DNA of 64,000 bases from Combretum micranthum (GCA_024138025.1 JAMXBD010000573.1:1-64000), one strand, 5' to 3'. Shown: positions 23,076-36,085, counted from the first letter of the stretch. Translations and numbers: made by a program. Notes: generated by a model from the letters alone, not told the origin.

Positions 23076-24284
23076 GGATTGGATGTTTATAAAGTATCCA
23101 ACCAGCTAAAAATCTTACAGGATCTAACCCTTTAGGATTATGAGATGGGTATGTAAAAAATTTTATGATCCTATAGAGTCATCCTGACTCATTAAAATTA
23201 ATAATATATAAAATAAAATAATTAAAATAAGAACAAGTAAACCAAAGAAATTTTGACCTCTTCTTAAAATATAATCCATCATCATCACACACAATAATCT
23301 TTATTTTATCAGATAAAAATAGTTAGAAATTATTGTTAGAAATGAACTCAGACGTTAAATTAAATAATTATTACGTATTTTAAAAAAATAGAAAATACGG
23401 AACAATATGGGTCCTAAGTGCGGTTTCTTTTTTTTCATAGTAGAAAACATGAATTTTAAAAAATTTTACTTTGTATAAAATTATTTGCCTACCTAAGATC
23501 TATCATAACTTAGGCATGGTTAGAAGCGGGAAGAAATTCAAATACTACTTATCATGAAACCTTGAAGATATTCAAATAACACATATCTATAATGCTCAAT
23601 ATTTTTTGAATAATAGATATATGTGTATCATAAATTGATTGAAAGATTGTTGTAAAAGTAGATATATATAACTAAAATCTATTTATATGTATTTGTTTTT
23701 CTAATTTTTTCAATGGTGTGTGGAAGCACAATTAAAAAGAAAAAAAGTAATGAGATCAACATGATAGGGCGGGTCAAGATGGAAACCTTATAGGGGCAGT
23801 TTGGGTATTGGGAAAAAATGATATAGGAAATCAAGGTAGGTTTAGATCTTATATAACCCATCCCATATAAACCCTCGAAAAATTTCATTTTCTTAAAATC
23901 AATGAGTATATAAAATAAATACTTGCACCTAAAATGAACCAATTTGCTAATATAATTTATTGGTTAGCAAGCAATAGTTTGAGGACAAATTGCGTAGCAT
24001 AAATTAAATATGATAGGATTCTTTATCGAACATAAAATATAAATATATTACTAAAACCTAGTTTAAAGTTTATATATACGATGATCACCAATAATTTTAG
24101 ATATGTTAATTAAAAACTTTGTCGATACTCAATCGCGTTGGTACAAAATTGTAATATACAAGTAAATAATTTTTTTAAAGAAGGGTATAAGTGTCAAGTG
24201 ATATGAAATAAGAGGTTAATATAGTAAAAAAAAAATCTAAGTAAATTTGTATTTTGATCACAAGATAAACACACGATGAAAGAT
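23076..24284. other. Gene-free inserted DNA within unit A
   Basis: This belongs to roughly 6.6 kb (23076-29684) that separates the two parts of upstream segment U. No gene is recognised in this part. An 87-codon frame on the minus strand at 23679-23942 has no recognisable domain. Confidence 0.35.
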
Positions 24285-26129
24285 AAAAATTTTATATTGA
24301 ACACCGGCTTCAACACCGCCGACGTAGGATAGAGCACCATCGACGTATGTGTCTATGGCTTTGGCAGCGTAGAGCCCGTGTTGAAAATGAAGAATTGAGT
24401 TCCAGTCTTGTATACTACCAACTTTTGTATGTACATTGCCTGTGTTGATGTCTACATCGTCGGTGTTGGTGTTAGTGTAGGCTTAAAGAAAAATGACCCG
24501 AGACGAATGGCAAAATGATACGCCACCAGTGTTAACGTTTACACCGCCAATGTTGGTTGTACGTCGCCGACTTATAGTATAAAAATTGCCAGCGTATGTG
24601 TTTCAAAGGAGATAAATGGTTGCACGAGTTTCTTTATATTTCCTTCTTTGTTTCTTCTTCAAAATATAACCCTAAACTTAGAAGTTCTCTCTATGAGTAT
24701 TCTTAACAAGCTACGGGGATTCAGAAGTTCAGATAAGGTAATCAGATCATTATTTCTTCTCTAGGATTTCATAGATCTATTAGTTTCTTAGGGTTTTTCT
24801 TTTGTTTTGAAGGAGAAGTTGGAGATAACCCTAGTTTTCTTGGAGATCTAGATATTCGTTATTCATGAAGGATTTCAGATCAAGTTTAGGTAAGTATTTT
24901 AATGTTTTTTATCTTTATGATTTCATAAAAGTAGTTTTGTTGACTTATGGTATATTTGGCTTAAGATGGAGTTCTAGGGTTTGGAGAATCTATTGAGGAG
25001 ATTTATTCTGTTGGGAGATTTTTGTATTTCAATTAAGGAAAAAGGTGTGGATTTATGTTTATTTTGAGATTAGGGTTTTAGATGATATATGAAATTAGAT
25101 TTATTCAACGATGTATGTTATTGAAGTTAATCTATTCATATTATCAAGTTTTGATGAATAAAGATTTGTGTTCTAAAGGAGATTTGGTTACAGTCTTACT
25201 CTTTAGAAATTGATTCAGGTTTGACCTTACCTTGTTTGTTGTATGTGCTTATAGGTTTAGATTTATGTGCTATAGGGTTAAAATATCAAATCAACCTAAT
25301 TCTATCTGGCTTATTAACTTGTTTTGTTTCTTGTGCTTGGCTACGATTAGTAAAGACCACGTAGAGTATGATACTAATGCTGGCAACCTGATGATCCTTG
25401 TATGGTGTTAACCTAAGTAGAGTTGCACTTGGATATGATTATGATAGATTAGGTTTTTGCAGTATGGTTGCGGGTGTGTGGGAAATTCCCAACACCAATA
25501 TATGTATAAATACCTATTTTCTATATGCTTATTTTTATAGTCATGAGTTACTTCAGATTTGGAACTAGATGCATATGGTTCTGAATTGTGTTTCTTGTCA
25601 ATTAATCATAGATAATAAATAGTGTTTGTTGCATTAGAAATAGTTACACGTGATTATATATGGTGTGTGTGCATATGCATTTGTATGTGGTTTGGCATAC
25701 TGGGCTTTTTGCTCATTCCTTTCATTTTTTAGGAACATAAGAAGATCATGTGATTTATGATCTTTCTGGATATGATATCTTCGTTGATCAAGGGGAGGAC
25801 GATAGTGGACCTGACTACCCTGCTGATGCCTAGAATATATGGATTGAATTAGAATATGATGAAGACCTGATCATAATTTATGTTATTATGAGATTGTATT
25901 AATAGTTTTCTTTTATGTTGTAGATTTGGTTATTGTTGGCTATGGTTTATGTCAATTCGATTATTTGAAAGTTTAAAATTTAATAGTATCTAATGATAGG
26001 TACCCTTTATGTGAGTTTTGGAGGTTTATATTATTGTTCAATTGTGGTTTAGAATTTCTAGCATTGGCTTATTCTTATAAAGAAAAGGACAAGTGGCAGG
26101 TAGTAATGCATCTAGATTAGAGCATTACA
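24285..26129 (+). mobile_element. Long LTR fragment (Del/Tekay-like), plus orientation
   Basis: It ends GAGCATTACA, a typical gypsy LTR terminus. It holds a TATA-like TTATAGTATAAAAATT (about 24575), followed by a T/C-rich leader with AACCCTAAAC. Near 25700 the word TACTGGGCTTTTTGCTCATT corresponds to TACTGGGTCTTTGATTCACT on the minus strand of the solo LTR at 11961. The start zone, 24300-24580, is GC-richer and repeats ACACCG / GCCGACGTA words. No coding region is seen. The left boundary is uncertain, so a partial or solo LTR is inferred. Confidence 0.5.
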
Positions 26130-27034
26130 AAACCATACATATTAACTTAAAGGTATAAAATCCTCCTTATATAGATAATAAGGCCTTAACCACCGGTCAA
26201 TGTAGAAGTCAAACACCCCCCCCCTCCAATATTTCTCTTTTTCCACCGTGACCTGCATGAGGAGTCCAACGGGCTACTACATGCCTTAATAATGCTAGCC
26301 TATCGTAAGAGAACATCCCCATCAAATGGTGACAAGACTATTATCTATCAAGCAATCCATTCCTCCATTTTGCCTTCTCTCTTTCTGCCTCTCAAAGTCG
26401 GCACGAACAAGAGCAAGTAGGAGGATTAAATGCGAAATTAAGAAAATAATCTTCTAGGAGTTACTCCATCACTCTTACACTTGCAAACTTCAAATATCCT
26501 ACTCTATCTCTCTCTTCCTTTGCTCGTGGAAAACAAACACACCACCAACATCCAACTTTTCTTTTCTTTTCCTTCTTCTCGTGGAAACAGGCCTAAACAA
26601 ACAATGCAGCACCTCCATTCCGCGACAGACTCTAACACCCTGGAACAATCCTAAAATATATAACAAACACGCCAACAAGCAAGCTTTGTCGGACCATCAT
26701 CAAGTTAAGGTAACTATCAATACTCTTAAGGGTTCATTTATGCAGATGTCTCAAAAGTTGACAACCCCTTCCTCATCCTTCCTCTTAGGTTCGGCTTAGG
26801 CGTGTGCAAAGGAGTGTTGTTGGACCACGTCAAGTTCACAAGGTATAACTTTGAATCTCTATTAAAAATGAGTAAGAAAACTTGGAGTGAACTAAAATGA
26901 CAATAATGTGCACCACATAGACGCCCCCGTCTTAGGAGTGTGATAGCCATAACTATGATCACCTCATTTCACTTCCAAGATGAAAACCCAACCAAGAATG
27001 AGCATTGTGATAGCTTGCTAAAAATGTTAGATAC
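26130..27034. other. Gene-free stretch with a C run
   Basis: A run of about 11 C lies near 26215. No supported gene is present: two frames of 72-74 codons overlap on opposite strands without domains. The region belongs to the inserted DNA within unit A. Confidence 0.3.
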
Positions 27035-27385
27035 GTATGGCGCTTTCCGCACATAAGGAGAATATATGCTTATAATACATAAAATATATGCGTGCAACAA
27101 GAAGAGGTATGTGTATAAACCAAGTATGAACAGCATATAACAGAAGTATAAATACATCATGTATGTACGGTCGGCATAGGGAAAAAATATATGTATACGT
27201 TCTACATGTACAACCAGCTTATGAGGAGAAAATACGTGTATAAAGTGATGTACGAACAACGTATGACAAGAAAGTGTGTAATACATATACGAATGACATG
27301 CAACTAAAATATGTGTATGAGACACATACGAATGACGTATATCAAGAGGATATATATATATACATATGTACTTACACACATGTGG
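27035..27385. repeat. Degenerate minisatellite, about 37-46-bp units
   Basis: Seven or eight diverged units each contain a GTGTATA / GTACGAACAACGTATGA-like core, for example AATACGTGTATAAAGTGATG then AATATGTGTATGAGACACAT. Unit length varies from about 37 to 46 bases. The 161-codon frame read across it on the minus strand is a product of the repeat and is not called as a gene. Confidence 0.6.
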
Positions 27386-28900
27386 CCAATGTAGTTCAAG
27401 GAACAACATTATTTTATTTATTCGCTTGGTTTGATATAAAAATGCTAGTTGCATTCTTAAAAATATGTATGGTTAAAGAAACAGTTATAGAGTGAACAAA
27501 AATGGACACTTATGATAGTTATAATATATACCGGTGTAGCACTACTCTCTGCATGACTGTGCAGCCTAGGTGTTGCTAAACTGAAACCATTGAAAATCTT
27601 CACTATCAATGTTGCCCCGCCCTATTCCTTGGCCATGCCGACCGCCCGTGCTAAACTGGAACTTGGCTTTCAAAAATTTTGTTTACCTTGGTTCTTCCGT
27701 ATCTCCAGTATGGCTATGCACAAGGTAGTATATATATAAAAAAATCAATCATTGTCCATATTTTATCAATTTTGCCTCGATTTTTTTTTTTAACTTGAAT
27801 CATCTTCAAATCCCCTAAATGTTTTCTTTTAGCTTTGAAATTATATTTAAGTAAATAAATATCCTTTTCTTGATAAAACACATATAAAAATGTGATCAAG
27901 TGAGCATTAGTAATAAGGACCTATCAAAACTCATAACTAAGATAAATGAATAAGATAAACTATGATCTTGGAGTCTTAACGAGCTAAATCACGGTTAAGC
28001 TAGGTTAAATGAATAAAAAGGATCAAATTTCACAAAAGAGGACAAGTATAAACAAATAAACCCATGATATAAGCTACTTGGCTCAACAATAGAAAATATG
28101 ACAATTGTGTCGATTATGAACCACGATTTAATTAGATAACTTATACAATTCCAAAGTTAAATAAGTTTCATGACCATTTATGGTAAATGGGCTATTATGG
28201 TAAAAATTAAGGTTTATCGGAAACAATGAAAAATACTAGAAACTCCAATTTAGGTCAAAATAGGCACTGTAAGATCTTATTATTAATTTGTATATATATA
28301 TATATTAATTCATGATTTTTACTTATTATAGGTGAATTAGACTCACTTTCAGATTTCCCATACAACTATTACCACCATCTCTGACTTTATGGACATGTGA
28401 GTAACTTTGACCATACGCATTGTATGTATATGTAATGTAATGTAGTGACATCTTTATAACTATATCGTTATAAGGAATTATGTATGGGGATTGGGAATTG
28501 CTTGTTGTTTGGTGTTTATTGATTTGCACTCTATCTAATTAGAAGTGGAAACAACTTGTTTGCTTAAATGGTGTGCATGAATATGATGATTGTCTGTAAA
28601 AATTGAATGCCCACCGCAAAATCGAACTTAATAATGATGGACGATTAATTAACCTACTATGGATTGCACAATTACATGATTTATTCATCATCATACCACC
28701 AATGATATGTATTACATTTCAAGTCTATAGAAATGTTGGGAATACAGATAAAGAAAAGTGGTTATGCCTAGGGTTTCTAGTAGACTTTCTAGTTCCATAA
28801 AAACTAATTGTTAAAGTAAGGAGTGCCATCTATGGTATCACTCTTTGAAAGTGGAATACTATACGGAGAATCTAAACTGTGAAGTTGGTAGAACTGATTA
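27386..28900. other. Gene-free inserted stretch
   Basis: No gene is recognised. A 65-codon frame at 28603-28800 has no domain. A short (TA)n run lies at about 28293-28306. Part of it may be the 5' side of the LTR fragment that follows. Confidence 0.3.
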
Positions 28901-29203
28901 AACTATTAATAATTAAAGTATTAATAAATACATACAACTAGAAGTTTCTTAATTGGTATTTTTAAACTCTCTCATGTCTTGGTGGGTATGTGCTTCGAAA
29001 CCTCGGTGGGAGGGCATAAATCTACATCCTATTTGAATTTCGGTCATCTAAGCTTGTTTTTGTTCATTTGTATGATCGTTACATCGCATATGTTTGAATA
29101 ATAAACTTATTTGTAATTTTTTGTTGTGTGTGTATTGGTCTAGCTATTTCACCAAGTAGTGGCTCTTTTACCTACGCCCCCAACACCACCAACCCCACCA
29201 CAC

Positions 29204-29235
<32 letters not shown>

Positions 29236-29671
29236 TTTTTTCCTAGTCTTCACTTGTTTCAAATGAACCCATCGCTAGTGTTAGTCTGGAGTCTCGTCCT
29301 GGTATGCTTGTCGATGTCAACTAAAGGTTTATCTACGGAAGTGGGAAGGAATCAAGCTAGTGAATGTCATTAGTAATTATTTTTAGTATTATCTTATACT
29401 TAAGACAATATTCATGTATTATGATGCAGTTATAATCTATTACTATCATAGCTAGCATATTATCATTATCAGTTATATATGTGTATGCATTGTGTTCTTA
29501 TTCAAGATGACTTGATCCTATATATGGAGTCACTTTCTTTTGGGAATTTTATTCGTGCTATTCTCATGAATTACTTTAAAGGCCTGTGGAGTAGCCTAAG
29601 TAGATACTCATGACCTTCAGTTTGGATTCATACAATATATCACGTTTAGGGTATCCTTTAGGGTGTGACAT
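28901..29671 (+). mobile_element. LTR fragment related to the 44591 solo LTR
   Basis: It ends TTTAGGGTGTGACA, a gypsy-type LTR end. Near 29000-29130 it shares, in opposite orientation, the landmarks of 45030-45230: CCTCGGTGGGAGGGCATAAA against CCTCGGATTCGGAGGGCGTA, then TTGTTCATTTG and GCATATG. It is interrupted by a 31-C run. The left boundary is not defined. Confidence 0.5.
29205..29235. repeat. Homopolymer of 31 C
   Basis: Thirty-one consecutive C follow a CACCACCAACCCCACCACAC stretch. It is read as poly-Pro in one short frame that has no other support. The exact length is uncertain, as such runs are error-prone. Confidence 0.8.
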
Positions 29672-29684
29672 CCTAAACCTGCTT

Positions 29685-30370
29685 TATTGCATTCATAAAT
29701 AATAATTGTCTCTTTTAAATGTTCTCTTTATACCATACAAGTTTATTTAGTAGGAATCAAGTTTATCTTAGTGAAATATTAGAACCACCTATTGGAAAAT
29801 AAATAATAATTATTATAATCGTATTGTATATTTTATATTATATTTAAGTCAAGACTGGGAATATTATCTCCACATGTATTACCTACGGTTTTTATTTTTT
29901 TAATTAACCCACTATTACCATTTTTCACCATGAAAATAGGTTTTTATTTTTTGCTTCCATAATAGTGAATAGCCTACTTTTCTTGGTAGGCTTCTCTCCT
30001 CCACACTACATTTGTCGTTTCCTTTTCTCTTTCTAGTTTCTTCCCTTCTTTATTTTTTCATTTTTCATTATTTGATATGACAATTTTATCAATCAATATC
30101 TTTCTCACATGTGAAATTTCTTATTTTCTTTTTTTAATTCTCCTTGCAATAGATAATATGGTTACCATATTCTTATCTATTTAAATAAACATTTATATTG
30201 TATTGTATAGATATATATCTATATAATTGCTATATATTATTTATATTTCCTTCAACATTAAATTAAAATTTATTAAAACAGACTAATAATAATATTATTA
30301 GAGAATAGTATCTAACAATATTAAGCAAGCGACTTTTATTTAACTTCAAATATATTGAAGAAGCTTATTA
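29685..30370. repeat. Upstream segment U, displaced part of unit A
   Basis: From CTTTTAAATGTTCTCTTTAT to TTGAAGAAGCTTATTAAGC this segment matches, in inverted orientation, about 58000-58745, and its first 150 bases match 40500-40660 directly. In unit B this sequence follows the RING upstream region, so here it completes unit A after a 6.6-kb insertion. It ends where the 86-bp module array of unit B begins. Confidence 0.65.
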
Positions 30371-30374
30371 AGCA

Positions 30375-31315
30375 TTTGGATACTTGCCCTTTTTTTGAGT
30401 AGTGGGTCATATATAGTCATTTTGAGCATATTTTGATTCAATGACACAATTTTCATCATCTGAGTAACTATTTCCATTTTTTAGACCAATTGGTTTGATT
30501 TAGTAATTTTTAGCATATTTACACAAATTATCATCATTTTGGTGAGATTTAGTCATTGGGGCCAAATTTTCATTAAATACCCTCTTTTTAAGCATTTCAT
30601 TTTGCCCCATTTTTTGAAAAATGAGTTAAATTTAGTCTTTTTCAGCATATTTTGATTCCATGATACCATTTCAATTATCTAGGTATATCTTTTTTGTTCC
30701 ATTTTTTGATCAATTGGTATGATTTAATCATCTTAAATATATTTTTATTTGGTACCACTGTTTTCATCATCTCAATATCTTTTGCTTGTGTTAGACTAAT
30801 TGGTCTAATTTAATCATTTTGAGCATATTTTCATCTATTCTCACATTCTTGGGCATTTTGGTACCTTTCATGGGTTTGTTGACTTTTTGGTATGATTTAC
30901 TTATTTGAATCGTGTTTTCATTCAAAACCCGATTTACAAGTTTGGATAGCTTTTGCCCCCTTTTCAAGCAAGGTGTCAGATTTAGTCATATCGAGCATAT
31001 TTTGTTTAAGCGACACCTTTTTTACCATCTAGCTATCTTTTGTTAGTTTTTAAATCAATTGGTTGGATTTAACTATTTAGAGCACATTTTCATTTGTACT
31101 CTCTTTCGAAGCATTTGGGTACCTTTTATTCATGTCTTGAGCAATGGGTCATAATTAGTTTTTTAGCATATTTTGATTTAGTGTCATCATTTTGATCATC
31201 CAGGTATCTTTTACTTGTTGTTTGACCAATTGGTTCGATCTAATCATTTTGAGCGTATTTTCACCTATTATCACACGTATTCTTGCTTTCTAAATAGTAT
31301 ATTTGGTTATTTTCA
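30375..31315. repeat. Array of about eleven 86-bp modules, copy B
   Basis: The word (A)GTCATTTTGAGCATATTTT and its variants recur at about 30415, 30502, 30551, 30633, 30726, 30812, 30899, 30984, 31071, 31156 and 31242, a spacing of 82-93 bases with one short unit. Modules fall into types: 1 (AGCAATGGGTCA before the word), 2 (GACCAATTGGTT) and 3 (TTGACTTTTTGGTA). They are ordered 1-2-3-1-2-2-3-1-2-1-2. The array at 43820 has the same order, so it is a dispersed element with a modular interior and not a freely expanding satellite. Its function is unknown. Confidence 0.7.
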
Positions 31316-33256
31316 GGTTGCTTATAACTCTCGAGGACCAAGAGAAGACCACCTTTATTTGCCTCTGCAATAACTTTTGCTTATAGATGAATGCCCATTC
31401 GAGTTGTGCAATGCATCGGCTGATTTCCAAAGGTGCATGCTGTTAATAAAATAAAATCTATAATATAAGGAATTGTCTCAAACAACCTTTGTTGTACATG
31501 CCATCATTAATAGTCTATTATGCTCAGTGAAACTTTAAAACTAAACCAGTGTACTTTAACCATATCACTAGTGTTGATCTTTTCTAAAACAATCAATTGA
31601 AACTTCAACGGATCAAAGATAGGAAAAATATATATTCAACAAGAGCATTATAGGGTGAATGTTGAAACCAAGATTTAAATTTTGAATGGTAAGAAAAATA
31701 CTTCCAATAGATCCGTAGAAGATATGCTGATTTGGCATGAAACATTGAGAGAATTTCGGAGTGGGAAGGAAGGAAACATCCCGCAATTTTGACGTGTCTC
31801 AATTTAGCAGCGTAGCATAATCATTCCTATACGAACGCAGTATATTATTATAATCATCCTTATTAGGATTTTAGTATATTATTAACACATGCATCTTGGA
31901 CATCGGCTGAGGAACTGACTTATTTATTTTTTTTTTTTCTCTTCAAAATTATGTTTCTAATCTTAATATGCGACATTAAATTTAGTATCTATTTTCTGAA
32001 AAACAATGATCACAGCTCCTCTAGCTACTCAATTCCTTTTCGCTCTAAGTAAAACTATTATTATAGTGTCTAGTTAAGGGGATGACAAATTATTGTTATA
32101 CAATGTAATGAATATCAATTTAGTATAGTTTATTTTCAATCTTTATCATAAACATCTATGTCTTGATAATAGCTCCTCTACAAATGTAATAAAGAGAAGA
32201 GACATTATAGATATTTTACTTTGATTGTAATAATTATTCGTTTTTTTTTTTTATTCTAGGCAAATATTGTAATAGTCATTACACTTTCATTACATTTATA
32301 TTGAATTAAAATTCAATTCCCTCTTATTATATATGGCAAAGTGAACCAATATTACAATCATTTAAAAATACTTGAAGTGCAAAAAAAAAAAAAAAAAAGA
32401 GAGAGAATAAATTGTACAGACCTCGCTTGAAAATTTTAAAAATTGTATGGACTTTTAGTTTTTTCAAAAGTCAATACTTACCCCTTAAAACACAAGTAAA
32501 TTGCATAGATCTCCTCCAAAAACTTTAAAAATTGTAGTACCATTAGTTTTTTCAAATTCAATACTTACACTCCTAAAAAGCTAATGTGGTGAATAAAATA
32601 TAAATTTTTGGTGCTAAGTGTCATTACATATATAATATGTTTAATAAAAATTGTTTCAAAAAATATTTAAAAACATTTTATTATCATTTTTACAAAATTG
32701 GATTTTTTAGAAAAGAGAAAAAACCTTGTGACACTGTCTTTTAGTAAAAAAAAAATTATTAAAATTGCACTTTAAATGCTAGGTTTGAAGAGCAAAAAGA
32801 AATAGAAAATAGTTTATATTATTCAATTTTTAAGTTTTTAAGTATTTTATGAAACATTTATTAATTAAACATATTATATGTAATGACGAGTTAATAATAA
32901 ATAAACAACATTTGCATATTATCATCATATTAGTTTTTAGATATGCAAGTATTGAGTTGGGTTGGTGGTGGGATGGTTGGGAATTCATGCAATTTTTAAA
33001 ATTTTTAAGGAAAGTTTGTGCAATCTACTTGTATCCAGAGAATGTAGGTATTGATTTTTGAAAAAATAAGAGGTTCTTACAAGATCCGCGCAATCTACCG
33101 AAGAAAAACTACCTAGTTACTATAATAGTAGAATAAACATCTCGAGACAAAAATAATAGAATGCACCATATTGAATGTTTTTCTTCCGAATATGATATTC
33201 ACTTTCTATTCCCTAAGTGTGCATCGACAACACTATTGCTTGTATTTCTACAATAT
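31316..33256. repeat. RING downstream flank, unit B
   Basis: It is homologous to 53445-55336 in unit C and, more patchily, to 20395-21445 in unit A. It contains two tandem copies of about 95 bases (AAAAACTTTAAAAATTG, then AGTTTTTTCAAA, near 32400-32580) that unit C also has (54350-54530). No gene is seen; a 65-codon frame at 31605-31802 has no domain. Confidence 0.6.
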
Positions 33257-33691
33257 TCAGTTAAACTCAAACCGGCATAAGGGACAAGATTTTCCCTTTT
33301 TCAGCCAGCGGATGATATATTCTTTATGGAATATGTGATTACATGGCATCTTTGTCAAATTTGTCCCAGCAAACAACTCATCCAAGTAAATAGAGCAGCT
33401 ATAATCAACATCGTCATCGCGTAAACTCTGATAATCTTCCTGATTCACTCGTCACATAAACATCCTCTTCTGTACGAATTTCCAGGTCGAGTTTTAAACA
33501 ATTATACCACACGTGTGGTCGTGTTCTTGGGCAAGACTATGGGATTTCATAATGATAGATTGTGTCATGTCCTCACAGGGAAAGGGCACGGGGTCGACGT
33601 TCATGTCTGCGAATATTCCATGGATGTGTGCTCTGAGTGCGTCGGGGTGATTGAGGATGGAGAGCGGAAGGATTCACCCTTTTCTTGTCTC

Positions 33692-34295
33692 TGTAACGAG
33701 GGAAAGTGAAGTGGAACTAAGGACAAAGTAGTACAAAGGGTGATTAGGGCTTTTGAAGTTTGGAGAGAAAACTGATGGTGATAAGAATGAACTAAAATTG
33801 AAGTACATGAGTTACTGTTGGATTATTAAGTAATGCCTAACTTGACTTATGAGAATAAGTGAACTGGGTAGCACGAGATCCATGTTACTACTGAAGGAGT
33901 TGGGCTGCAAGAAGAATTCGCTAGTAAACTAGTTGGAGCTAAAGCCTCATACATAGGCCTTATCTAGGTTAGGCCCAAATCCATTATTAGTTAATTACAG
34001 TATGGTAGAGAATGTTAATAATTTGAGTTGTTGTAGTTGTTACAACAGATTTGACGTCGCTACCATTGCACATGCCATTGATTCCATTTTTGTTATTTCT
34101 ACATAGAGGAGCTAATTACATATATATAAATGTATTATAGTGCAACCAAAAAATATATGAAAAATACAAAAAGATGATTGCTTCAAATACACGTATCAGA
34201 ATACTTGTTTGCTTGAATTCGAGTAAACATTTAAATTCTAGAATTAATCTGCATTCACATTAATTTTCATCTTATTATCACGTTTCCATATCGCG
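33692..34295 (+). repeat. Chromovirus 5' LTR
   Basis: It starts TGTAACGAGG and ends TATCGCG, where the 3' LTR ends TATTGCA. A TATA-like CATATATATAAATG lies near 34120. It is 604 bp against 613 bp for the 3' copy; part of the difference is a shorter TA run. Confidence 0.9.
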
Positions 34296-34297
34296 AT

Positions 34298-34309
34298 TGG
34301 TATCAAAGC
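34298..34309 (+). other. Chromovirus primer-binding site
   Basis: TGGTATCAAAGC begins two bases after the 5' LTR and matches the initiator tRNA-Met type PBS TGGTATCAGAGC with one change. Confidence 0.8.
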
Positions 34310-34330
34310 TACTTGCAGAACTTGGTACTA

Positions 34331-35587
34331 ATGGCTAAAGGCACCCGAGAGTTTAAGAGGATGGAGGAATCCATGAAAAATTTGTTGAAGGAGTAGAATG
34401 ATAAGCAAGACAATTGGATTAAGCTCTTTCTAGAAACCCTGCAAAAACAACAAACGGCTTTAAAGTAGCAATCCAAGGTAATTGCAGAAATCAAAAACCA
34501 GCTTAGGGTAAGGCTATGGAGGCTAATGCATCACCCAGTTCCCTTAAGATTTCCGATGGATCTAGCATGTTGGAGAAGGTGGATGGTAGTACCTTGTCTG
34601 GTAATAGCATGGTCAATAGCGAACAGTTACCCATGCGTAGTACCAAGATTAGATTTCCCACTTTTAATGGTAACAATATCAAGAACTGGGTAGTGAAGGC
34701 AAAGCAATTTTTTATGTTAGATGACACCCCAAATCATCTTAAGGCGAAGGTAGATATCATGCATTTGGACGAGAAGGCTTATGATTGGTATGTCTCCTAC
34801 TAAAAATCGAGAATAGATACCAACCCCATTACTTAGGAGGAGCTTACCAAGGTGTTGGAGATTAGATTCAATGAGTGAGTCTATGAAGATCCTATGGCCG
34901 AGCTTAAGGAATTACAACAAATAGATTCCTTACTAGACTACCTAGACTAATCCATATACTTATTCGCCCAGAACCAACTCACTAAAACCAGTTTATTAGC
35001 TACTTCCTTAGTAGCTTGAAACTAGAAATATAATATCGCATATACATGTTCTAACCTAATACCTTGTCACAAGCTCACACACTAGCTAAACTTTAAGAAG
35101 CCATTAAAACTATCACCAAAACCATCACGAAAACACAAAAACCCACATCATTCCCCAACCATCCCAAATACTCCACCACCTTACCAAACACATCACCTCC
35201 AATAGACTAATTGAACCATTACACAGAATACCTAGACCCCAAAAACTAGTAACCCAAACAAAATAGTTGTCCAAAATACAAACACTATCAGGAACATTCG
35301 TACATTCTCTCTAGAAGAATTGGAGGAGAAAAGGAGGAAGAAGCCATGCTTCTGGTATGATGAAGACTTTGGGCCAGGTCAAGTGCGAAAATAGAAGATT
35401 GAACCTCTTGATTGTGAGTAAGGATGAAGTGGAAGAGGAAGAAGTTTTAGTAGTAGAGGAGCTTGTGAAGTTGGAGGAAGACTTAGCTTCCTTAACTCTG
35501 TGTGTGATGGGTGAGGACATTAACAATGTAGCACATAGCATGTGTGTCAAAGGGTATTTTAAGAAGAAAAGAATGAGCATCCTAGTT
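34331..35587 (+). pseudogene. Chromovirus gag
   Basis: The ATG is 21 bases after the PBS (MAKGTREFKRMEESMKNLL). After a frame change near 34510 it reads IRFPTFNGNNIKNWVVKAKQ, the central gag block of plant gypsy elements, then HLDEKAYDWYVSY and DPMAELKELQQ. A linker SLEELEEKRRKKPCFWYDE replaces the expected CCHC zinc knuckle (CYNCDEKFxPGHxC): three of four zinc ligands are gone. Stops fall at Trp and Gln positions. This region would form the virus-like particle and bind RNA; it cannot do so now. Confidence 0.75.
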
Positions 35588-36030
35588 TGACACAGGGAGT
35601 TCATCTAATTTTATAGATGAGGAGTTAGCCAAGAGTTTGAATTGTAGAATGACACCTATTGAACCAGTCACTGTCAATCTAGCTATTGGAGTTAAGATTT
35701 ACAGTAACTACATGGTCCAACAATTCTGTTGGACAATGGATAAGGTAGAGTTTAGCTCTTATTTCTATGCACTGCCACTGACGGCTTATGATCTAATTTT
35801 GGGCATGCCCTGGCTAGTTTCATTAGGAACACTCCAATGGAATTTCAACCTATTAAAGATGGAATTTCGATGGAGAGGACTAACTTGTACACTCCATGGA
35901 CGCAATGGGGTAATCACCCCTGTTACTAATAAGGTACTGTCAACTATATTGTCCACTTATAGTCCTACACTTAAGATTCCTTATCTATTAATGATCTTAT
36001 GGTTGAATAATGTATGCATCCTGATATGAT
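35588..36030 (+). pseudogene. Chromovirus aspartic protease
   Basis: The FDTGSSSNFIDEELAKSL active-site block begins at 35587, with DTG intact. It continues through TPIEPVTVNLAIG to YDLILGMPWLVSLGTLQWNF (about 35785-35845), the normal retropepsin tail. A frame change just before DTG and stops beyond 36029 break the polyprotein. Confidence 0.8.
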
Positions 36031-36085
36031 TGAGCTATTGGAAGAATTTTGTGACTTGTTTGAGGAACTAAATTCTTTAACCTCA

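Noticed and set aside
26969..27454. 161-codon frame on the minus strand, rich in Tyr, His and Ile
   Set aside because: It coincides with the minisatellite, and its composition is explained by the repeat cores. There is no domain or gene structure.
29128..29373. 81-codon frame with a poly-proline tract
   Set aside because: The proline tract is simply the 31-C run. The sequence lies inside an LTR fragment.
30375..31315. Centromeric or other satellite array
   Set aside because: Only about eleven diverged modules are present, and the same module order recurs at another site. This fits a dispersed element better than a satellite block.
35311..35604. 97-codon minus-strand frame, and a similar one at 37925-38227
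   Set aside because: Both are antisense to clear chromovirus gag and integrase readings.
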